Assembly (NCBI GenBank): GCA_964520785.1 | Contig: CAZFQG010000118.1 | Span: forward strand, 1 to 19,691 | Origin: CAZFQG01 sp964520785 | GTDB taxonomy: Bacteria; Planctomycetota; Planctomycetia; Pirellulales; Thermoguttaceae | DNA: 19,691 nt | Direction: 5' to 3' | Shown: in pieces, positions 7,654 to 13,675 of the stretch | Layout: each line of letters starts with the position of its first letter | Numbering within the stretch: position 1 is the first letter of the stretch | Translations under genes and position numbers: made by a program | Notes under the pieces: generated by a model | The model's input: the letters and a program-made list of their open reading frames with translations, nothing else | Database searches by the model: none | What the model was told of the DNA's origin: nothing

Positions 7654-8802
7654 GTGGTTATTTCGTTAGACAGCGACAAGGAACGATTCCTCCAGCACGG
7701 GAAAGAACTCGCGATCGACAAGTATTTCCGCGCGTGCGTCAAGCTCGACGGAAGCGACTTGCACTTGAAGGTCGGCGTGCCGCCATATATCCGCGTGGCC
7801 GGGACGCTCCGACCGCTCAAGCGCGATCCGATTCCGGACGAGGAAATGGTCGAGCTTATCTTCCCGATGATGAACGATCGCTCGCGGCGGATTTTTGACG
7901 AGGATGGCGGTTGCGACTTCGCGCACACGGTCCAATGCGAGGATAAGATATGGCGTTTCCGCGTCAATGTCTTGACCCAAATGGATCATATCGGCCTGGT
8001 TGCCCGAAAGGTCAATAACTGGATTCCCAACTTCGAGCACCTGAACCTTCCCCCCTCGCTCGAGAAGCTGTGCAAGTATCACCAGGGGATGATCCTCCTC
8101 GCGGGCGTGACCGGTTCCGGCAAGACGACCACCATCGCGTCGATGCTCGATTGGATCAACCGGAACTATTACAAACACATCCTCACGCTCGAGGACCCGA
8201 TCGAAGTGACGTTCCAGGAGGAGAAATGCCTGATTAACCAGCGGGAAATCGGCCAGGACGTGAAGGACTTCATGACCGGCATGAAGCATGCCGTCCGCGA
8301 AGACCCGGATGTAATGCTCGTGGGGGAAATGCGCGACCGGGAGACGTTCGAGACGGCGATCCAGGCGGCGGAGACCGGTCACCTCGTCTTCGGGACGATC
8401 CACGCGTCCACCTCGCCGAGCACGATCGGGCGTATTCTCGACCTTTTCCCGAGCGACATGCACAACGCGATCCGCAGTTCTCTGGCGTTGAACATGAAGG
8501 CGATCGTCGCGCAGAAGCTTCTGAAGACGATTCGTCCCGACATCCCTCGCGTGCCGACGGTCGAGATCATGATCTTCAATCCGATCGTGACCAAGTTGAT
8601 CCAGGAGAGTCAGGACGAAAAGCTCTCCGACGCGATCCGTCTCGGCAAGGAAGAGGGGATGCAGAGCTTCACGATGAGTCTGAAATGGCTAGTCGATCAT
8701 GAATTCATCGACCGGGCGACGGCGTTCGAAGTGGCGCCCAACCCGGAATCGCTGAAGATGGCGCTTAAAGGTATTGAAGTCAGCGAATCCGGAATGCTTT
8801 AA
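7654..8802 (+). CDS. pilT: PilT/PilU-like type IV pilus retraction ATPase
   Basis: This 382-residue hexameric-type motor ATPase has all catalytic parts. An N-terminal PAS-like domain carries the PilT hallmark GSDLHL (33-38). Then come Walker A GVTGSGKTT (151-159), Asp box LEDPIE (179-184), Walker B with GEMRD (224-228) and His box HASTSPSTIGRILDLFP (250-266). In known systems PilT disassembles pili by driving pilin subunits back into the inner membrane. The C-terminal AIRNLIRE-type motif is altered (DAIRLGKEEGMQSF), so the output may differ from textbook PilT. GTG 7654 is preceded by GAGGA (7641-7645) at 8 bases. The stop TAA shares its last base with the ATG of the next gene (TAATG), which implies translational coupling and a common task with the GspE-like partner. 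No pilin or PilC gene is adjacent. Confidence 0.92.
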   Translation: MVISLDSDKERFLQHGKELAIDKYFRACVKLDGSDLHLKVGVPPYIRVAGTLRPLKRDPIPDEEMVELIFPMMNDRSRRIFDEDGGCDFAHTVQCEDKIWRFRVNVLTQMDHIGLVARKVNNWIPNFEHLNLPPSLEKLCKYHQGMILLAGVTGSGKTTTIASMLDWINRNYYKHILTLEDPIEVTFQEEKCLINQREIGQDVKDFMTGMKHAVREDPDVMLVGEMRDRETFETAIQAAETGHLVFGTIHASTSPSTIGRILDLFPSDMHNAIRSSLALNMKAIVAQKLLKTIRPDIPRVPTVEIMIFNPIVTKLIQESQDEKLSDAIRLGKEEGMQSFTMSLKWLVDHEFIDRATAFEVAPNPESLKMALKGIEVSESGML

Positions 8803-10685
8803 TGGTACGCAATCTCGTTCTCGTTTTCGGCGTTTCGGTCGCGTTCATCACCGCGACCGTCCCCTCCAGCGCGCCGGCGCAGATTCCAGAACCCTCCGGC
8901 GGTGGCGTCTCCGCGATGAGCGGCGGCGCCGTTACGCTTCCGGACGGGGGAGGACCGGCCGGAGCCCCGCGCGCCGACGACCCGGAACCTGTGGGCCCCC
9001 CGGGCGGGGACCAGGCCCTACCGGCGCCGGTGTCCTCGCAGTTCGAGCGAGGCAAGGGGGGGTACGTCAGCCTGCCGAAGGTCTTCGCCGTTTATTTCTT
9101 TTTTCTGCTGTGGGTTTACCACGCGACCTGGGTGAGCATCGACTCCCAGGAACTCAAGAACGTCAGTCACGTTCGCTGGAATCCGATCATCTTCGGTGTC
9201 TTTTTCGGGGCGTTCCTCCTGCATTGGCTTATCCCGAATTTCTGGGTGGGCCTCGTTCTCGTGTTCCTGGCGTACATCGCCCCTTTGACGACGTACATAA
9301 TTATCCGCAACAAGGGGGTCACGAACGATAAACGCGTGATGACGCCGGAACACATCCGCCACTGGCTCGCGGAGACTCTCGCACCGTTGGGCGTGAAGAT
9401 CGCCACCGAACGAAAAGCGGCGCATGAAAAAGGCCCTCCGGTCACCCTGGAGGCGCGAGGCGCCGATGACCGCGAGCTTCAAGCCAGGGCGATCCGCGCA
9501 CGCCAGCTCGAGGGATTCCAAGAGGCCAGGCAGCTCTTGGCCAACGCGCTCCACCTGCGTGCCTCGGCCATCATGCTCGATTACACCCAGCAAGCGGTCG
9601 CCGTCCGGTTCATGATCGACGGCGTCTGGCATACTCATGAAGGGATCGACCGCGAAACCGGTGATCTGCTGCTGGCCGCGCTGAAGGTTCTGTGCGGACT
9701 CAATCCCCAGGAACGGCAGAAACGCCAGAAGGGTGTCTTCCTGGCGAAGCACGAGGTGTACAAGTACGAATGCAGCCTCTCGAGCCAAGGGGTTCAGACC
9801 GGCGAGCGAGTGGCGATTCAGATGGTCGACCCCCTGATCCGGATCGAGACGCTGGAAGACCTGGGAATGCCGGAGAAGATGCGAGAGGATATCGCCGCCG
9901 CGTTTGTCGCCAAGAAGGGCCTCATCCTCCTTTCCGCGCCGCCGGCCCACGGACTTCGAACCTCCACGCACGTGATGTTGACCAAGACAGACCGGTTCAC
10001 GCGGGAGTTTCTCGCCGCGGAGGAGGAAAGTCACCGGTACGTCGAGGTGGAGAACTGCGCGGTCCAAACGTACAGCGCAGCCAAGGGGGAAACGCCACTG
10101 AATATCCTTCCACGGCTCTTCCGCATGGCACCCGACGTCATGGTATGCCGCGATCTGGTCAACGGTGAAACGGTCGATCTTCTGTGCGACGAGATCAGTA
10201 ACGAGGACGGGCGTTTGATCGTTACGACGATTCGCGCGAAGGATGCCGTCGAGGCGATCCTCCGCGTCTTGGCGCTGGGAGCGAATCGGCGTTCGTTCGC
10301 CAGATCGCTGAACACCGTCGTCTGCCAGCGGCTCGTCCGCAAACTGTGCGACGAGTGCAAGGAGGCGTACGCCCCACCCCCCCAAGTCCTCAAACAGATG
10401 GGCATTCCCGAGGGAAAGATACCGGCCTTTTACCGGCCCCCGCAACAGCCCGAGGAACCGTGCGAAGCCTGTCGGGATATCGGTTACGTCGGTCGCACGG
10501 GGTTGTTCGAAATACTCCACGTTACCGAAGGGTTTCGCACCGCGCTGTCGAAGGGCGCCAAGGCCGACCAGCTCCGCGAGGTCGCTCGGCGAAACCGCCA
10601 CCGGAATCTCCAGGCGGAAGGCGTCTTAATGGTAGCGAAAGGAATTACCTCGCTCGCCGAGGTCATGCGAGTGCTGAAAGAGTAG
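8802..10685 (+). CDS. Membrane-anchored GspE/PilB-like protein with degenerate ATPase motifs
   Basis: This 627-residue protein starts with a signal-like segment (1-27), a Gly/Pro-rich stretch (28-88) and three hydrophobic segments (about 93-110, 128-145, 147-167). The rest (about 240-627) follows the GspE/PilB ATPase fold. The zinc tetracysteine motif is intact (CDEC 516-519, CEAC 554-557), followed by the family's GYVGRTGLFEIL phrase. The nucleotide site is not: the Walker A position, normally GPTGSGKTT, reads APPAHGLRT (379-387) with no Lys; the Walker B position reads PDVMVCRDLVNGET (444-457) without the GEIRD Glu; the His box reads VTTIRAKDA with Arg for His. I infer a pseudo-ATPase tethered to the inner membrane, perhaps a structural or regulatory partner of the intact PilT encoded directly upstream. 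The one-base overlap of stop and start supports a fixed protein ratio. Confidence 0.88.
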   Translation: MVRNLVLVFGVSVAFITATVPSSAPAQIPEPSGGGVSAMSGGAVTLPDGGGPAGAPRADDPEPVGPPGGDQALPAPVSSQFERGKGGYVSLPKVFAVYFFFLLWVYHATWVSIDSQELKNVSHVRWNPIIFGVFFGAFLLHWLIPNFWVGLVLVFLAYIAPLTTYIIIRNKGVTNDKRVMTPEHIRHWLAETLAPLGVKIATERKAAHEKGPPVTLEARGADDRELQARAIRARQLEGFQEARQLLANALHLRASAIMLDYTQQAVAVRFMIDGVWHTHEGIDRETGDLLLAALKVLCGLNPQERQKRQKGVFLAKHEVYKYECSLSSQGVQTGERVAIQMVDPLIRIETLEDLGMPEKMREDIAAAFVAKKGLILLSAPPAHGLRTSTHVMLTKTDRFTREFLAAEEESHRYVEVENCAVQTYSAAKGETPLNILPRLFRMAPDVMVCRDLVNGETVDLLCDEISNEDGRLIVTTIRAKDAVEAILRVLALGANRRSFARSLNTVVCQRLVRKLCDECKEAYAPPPQVLKQMGIPEGKIPAFYRPPQQPEEPCEACRDIGYVGRTGLFEILHVTEGFRTALSKGAKADQLREVARRNRHRNLQAEGVLMVAKGITSLAEVMRVLKE

Positions 10686-10737
10686 TTTCCGGTCCCAATC
10701 CTGCGATTTGTCCTTTTCGAGCTTACGAAAGAGTGCC

Positions 10738-11346
10738 ATGGCAACCATGCTTTTTCCGGCTTTGATGGCCATCATTTTCCTTGCCTGCCTAGCGTTCGTT
10801 TACCAGGAGGGAATGTGGGGGGCCGCGTTGCGTCTGATCAATACGGTCACCGCCGCTCTGATCGCCACGGCCTATTACGAGACCCTAGCCAATTACCTCG
10901 ATGGTCAGCTCGAGAGTTACACCTACGCGTGGGACTTTCTGTCGCTCTGGGCGGTTTTCGCCGTCTGCATGATCGTGTTTCGCCTTATGACCGACCGCCT
11001 TTCAAAAGTCAAGGTCAGGTTTCTTAAAATCGTCGATCAAATCGGTTCCGGAGTTCTCGCCGTCCTGGTCGGATGCGTCTTTGTTTCGTTCACGCTTTTC
11101 ACCTTGCACACCGCCCCCTTGGCGAAGAACTTCATGGGAGGCGGATTCGACAACGAACAGAAGATGCTTCTGGGAACCGCGCCGGATCGCCAGTGGGAGA
11201 GTTTCGTCCGTTCCCGGAGTAAGAACGGGTATGAGACCGACCCCGTCAATGCCTTCGACCCCCACGGTCAATGGCGCGACCGGTACGAGGCGCGCCGCGC
11301 CGAGATCGAGAACCACGTGACGAGGTCGAAGACGCTGAGAAAGTAG
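10738..11346 (+). CDS. CvpA-like inner-membrane protein
   Basis: The product has 202 residues from ATG 10738 and four hydrophobic segments (about 4-22, 28-48, 64-82, 97-122), followed by a charged C-terminal tail of about 80 residues. This layout, with a short Asp-Arg-Leu linker and a Gly-Ser-Gly-Val-Leu-Ala turn before the last helix, fits the CvpA (colicin V production) family, whose biochemical role is poorly known but includes envelope homeostasis. The tail ends in a basic, helix-prone segment (RDRYEARRAEIENHV) that could contact cytoplasmic partners. A TTG at 10708 would extend the protein by 10 residues; the ATG puts the hydrophobic segment at the N-terminus and is preferred. It lies 52 bases after the pseudo-GspE stop and 9 bases before the next gene, so it belongs to the same transcription unit. 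Confidence 0.75.
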   Translation: MATMLFPALMAIIFLACLAFVYQEGMWGAALRLINTVTAALIATAYYETLANYLDGQLESYTYAWDFLSLWAVFAVCMIVFRLMTDRLSKVKVRFLKIVDQIGSGVLAVLVGCVFVSFTLFTLHTAPLAKNFMGGGFDNEQKMLLGTAPDRQWESFVRSRSKNGYETDPVNAFDPHGQWRDRYEARRAEIENHVTRSKTLRK

Positions 11347-11355
11347 GGTGCCGTC

Positions 11356-12108
11356 ATGGAGCAACCCCGGACACGCGAATCCCGGATGAGCGAAGTACGC
11401 GATCTCTCGGTGGCCGAGTATCGCCCCGTGTGCGGTACCGCGGTCGTATCGCTTGTTTTGGGCGTGCTGTCGTTTCTCTCGCTGGTGACGCCGGTCGGCT
11501 GGGGCGCCGCGTTACTAGGAGCCGTTTTCGGCGTGGTATCCCTGCGGCGGATCGCCGCGAGCGAGCCCCGAATGATCGGCCGGTCGCTGGCCGTCACCGG
11601 AGTGCTTCTGGCGGCGTTCTTCGGGTGCGCCGGCTTGGCGCGATGGGTGACAATGGACCGCCTGCTCAGCCGCCAGGCCGAACGGTTCGGACTCGATTGG
11701 TTCGAAGCCCTCCGGAACGACCAGCCCATGGTGGCTCACCAGTTGTCGACCGTTCCCAGAATGCGGCACGACTTAGGAGGCGACCTAAAGGCCTATTACG
11801 GGAATGGGGAACGGTTCCAGGAGCAATTGAAGGAATTCATCGCCAACCCGGTCGTCCGCGCGGTGCTCGCCCTGGGAAAGAACGCGGAGGTCCGCCCCTG
11901 CGGCGTTCGGGCGTATGGGGCCCGTCAAGAGACGATGGAGATTCAGCACGTCTACGCGGTGACCTACCCCTCCGACGGCGGTAAAAAAACGTTCTTCGTA
12001 GCGCTCACCATTCGCCGCGACCAAGTCGGCGATACCGGCAGCTTCACCTGGCAGGTCAGCGATTTCGGGCTGCTGAAGCCCGAGGACTTCGACAAACCGC
12101 CGAGGTAA
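11356..12108 (+). CDS. DUF4190-like membrane protein
   Basis: The product has 250 residues. After a short polar N-terminus, two membrane segments (about 28-60 and 76-96) carry the phrases GTAVVSLVLGVLSFLS, GAVFGVVSLRRIA and GRSLAVTGVLL, which is the DUF4190 helical-hairpin pattern common in planctomycetes and actinobacteria. The C-terminal part (about 100-250) is soluble, would lie on one face of the membrane, and contains beta-strand-like sequence ending in a Trp-Gln-Val-Ser-Asp-Phe motif, similar to small NTF2-like or DUF4878-like folds; this last comparison is weak. The start could be ATG 11356 or ATG 11386; neither has a strong Shine-Dalgarno. It follows the CvpA-like gene by 9 bases and is the last gene of the plus-strand block, converging with the lipoprotein gene. 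Confidence 0.75.
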   Translation: MEQPRTRESRMSEVRDLSVAEYRPVCGTAVVSLVLGVLSFLSLVTPVGWGAALLGAVFGVVSLRRIAASEPRMIGRSLAVTGVLLAAFFGCAGLARWVTMDRLLSRQAERFGLDWFEALRNDQPMVAHQLSTVPRMRHDLGGDLKAYYGNGERFQEQLKEFIANPVVRAVLALGKNAEVRPCGVRAYGARQETMEIQHVYAVTYPSDGGKKTFFVALTIRRDQVGDTGSFTWQVSDFGLLKPEDFDKPPR

Positions 12109-12207
12109 CGCAATTCGGCGGCCGCGCCGTCGCACGACGCGGACCCCGCGATATCTCTCGAGTTCGAGTTTTCTGGATGGACGCGAAACGGCCTTTTCGG
12201 GCCGCGG

Positions 12208-12597
12208 TCATGAAGCCGGCAGCGGAGTCTCCTTGAGCTTCCAGGCTCCCCCTTCCTTCACCGCGGTCCATTCGACCTCGCCGACGGTCTCGTTGTCGAC
12301 CGGCTCGCGAACTTCCACCTTGACGGTGGCGTCGTCGCCGGAAACGCTCGCGGACCTGGCGACGAAAACATACTGCATAAGCTGACGCCGCTTCATTTCG
12401 TCGGGAGGAGACGTCGAGGAAAAGATCGCCGCGAAAGACTGGGGACTCCGGGCCGCGTCGGGGACGCAGCCGACGAGCTGAATCACTTCGTCCGGAGTCG
12501 TCCCGAAGCGCGGCGCGGAGGAACCGCATCCCAAAAAGGGAAGAAGGAGGAATACCGCGACCGCGACTGGAATCCACGAGAATGCTTGGGTCTTCAT
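12208..12597 (-). CDS. Small lipoprotein of unknown function
   Basis: The 129-residue product begins MKTQAF, has a hydrophobic core IPVAVAVFLLLPFLG and a lipobox LPFLGC with the lipidated Cys at residue 24. The mature part is about 105 residues. Its C-terminal half (VKVEVREPVDNETVGEVEWT, then GGAWKLKETPLP) has the pattern of a DUF4878/NTF2-like lipoprotein domain, where a Trp-Lys-Leu phrase is typical. The Shine-Dalgarno AAGGAG is formed by the last two sense codons (Lys-Glu) of the DUF1559 gene just upstream, 10 bases before the ATG, and the gap between the genes is 7 bases. This makes co-translation with the DUF1559 protein likely. No binding partner can be named from sequence. Confidence 0.8.
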   Translation of the reverse strand: MKTQAFSWIPVAVAVFLLLPFLGCGSSAPRFGTTPDEVIQLVGCVPDAARSPQSFAAIFSSTSPPDEMKRRQLMQYVFVARSASVSGDDATVKVEVREPVDNETVGEVEWTAVKEGGAWKLKETPLPAS

Positions 12598-12604
12598 GGG
12601 GGTT

Positions 12605-13675
12605 CTACTCCTTGGTACCCGGCTCGCCGCCGGCGCGAGTCGCCAGTCTCTGCCAGACGTGAAGTTCTATATCATTCGAGAAGAAATCGACGGAACCGTC
12701 GGCCATTGCCGCGTTGACGCCGCCGGGGTGCTCGCTTCGGGCGGCCGCCCAGACCTGGCCGTTGGCCTGATTCTTGACGCACCGCAGGGGCGACGTGGGC
12801 GGAATTCCGGAAAAACACATCCCGATGCGGTCCATGCTCATCGGATCGGAGGCGTTGGGCAGAGTCCTGGCGGTAAAGGTGGAGCCTCCCATGGTGGGCG
12901 CGATCCACGCGCCGCGGCCGTCGGCCGGATCATCGTAACCGATCACTTCGCTGACGAGGAGCGTATTCGCCATGCCATCGGGAAAATCGGCAACGCGGTT
13001 ACCGTGCTCGTTCCCCATCTTCCAAAGCCCCATTTGATCGTCGACCCAACCCGCCTGCGTCACCCGGCCGGGGCAGTTCGGCAGCATGACGGAACTGAAC
13101 GCGCCCGCCAGAGACGGCGTCTTGTAGGAATCTTCATAGGTGCCGGCGCCGAAGTTGGCCGCGTAATTCCCTTTGGCCATCGATTCCAGCGCCCAGGTCG
13201 AGACGCGGTGCGTCATTTTCGGAGCGCTGGGGCAAAGGTAGAAGTGGGGGGTGGTGTTTCCGACGCATTTCGCCTGCACCGGGACGTTCGGCAGGTCGTC
13301 CGGGGCGTGCCAATTGATCTCCATCGATTCGCGGACGAACCCTGCCAGGTCCACGCGCTCCATGTATCCGAGGAGGTTGACCGCCCAATTCGGGCCCTCG
13401 CAGAATCCACCCACCTGAATGCCGCCGGTGATCCACTGATTGGCGGTGCAACTGGGGACGCCGGGAGGGAGGCTGTTGTAGGTACTCAGATGCTGATGGC
13501 ACGCCAGGCCGATCTGCTTGAGATTGTTGACGCATTGCGCGCGGCGGGCCGCCTCGCGCGCGGCCTGAACCGCCGGCAACAACAACGCGATGAGAATTCC
13601 GATGATCGCGATGACGACCAGGAGCTCAACCAGAGTAAATCCGTTCCTTTTCATGGCAAAAAACTCGTCGTTCAT
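12605..13675 (-). CDS. DUF1559 protein with prepilin-type N-terminus (H-x9-DG)
   Basis: The product has 356 residues from ATG 13675. Residues 8-28 form a class III prepilin signal (MKRNG-FTLVELLVVIA), to be cut by a PilD-type peptidase after Gly, with Glu at +5. The helix continues as LLLPAVQAAREAARRAQCVNNLKQIGLA, the DUF1559 signature, and the C-terminus has the family's H-x9-DG motif (HPGGVNAAMADG). The family is greatly expanded in planctomycetes; members are thought to build pseudopilus-like structures or act as secreted substrates, but function is not established. The start at 13675 makes an ATGA overlap with the stop of the metallophosphoesterase gene, which suggests coupling. ATG 13654 gives a leader more typical of the family and is an equally good choice. 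Cysteine pairs in the mature domain suit an extracellular location. Confidence 0.93.
   Translation of the reverse strand: MNDEFFAMKRNGFTLVELLVVIAIIGILIALLLPAVQAAREAARRAQCVNNLKQIGLACHQHLSTYNSLPPGVPSCTANQWITGGIQVGGFCEGPNWAVNLLGYMERVDLAGFVRESMEINWHAPDDLPNVPVQAKCVGNTTPHFYLCPSAPKMTHRVSTWALESMAKGNYAANFGAGTYEDSYKTPSLAGAFSSVMLPNCPGRVTQAGWVDDQMGLWKMGNEHGNRVADFPDGMANTLLVSEVIGYDDPADGRGAWIAPTMGGSTFTARTLPNASDPMSMDRIGMCFSGIPPTSPLRCVKNQANGQVWAAARSEHPGGVNAAMADGSVDFFSNDIELHVWQRLATRAGGEPGTKE

Noticed and set aside
9018..10601. 527-codon minus-strand open frame inside the pseudo-GspE gene
   Set aside because: It mirrors the coding strand of a recognisable GspE-family protein and shows no motif, signal peptide or plausible start region of its own.
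12109..12207. Possible bidirectional terminator between the DUF4190-like and lipoprotein genes
   Set aside because: The best inverted repeat (CGGCC 12189-12193 with GGCCG 12200-12204) is only 5 bases long and has no T tract.
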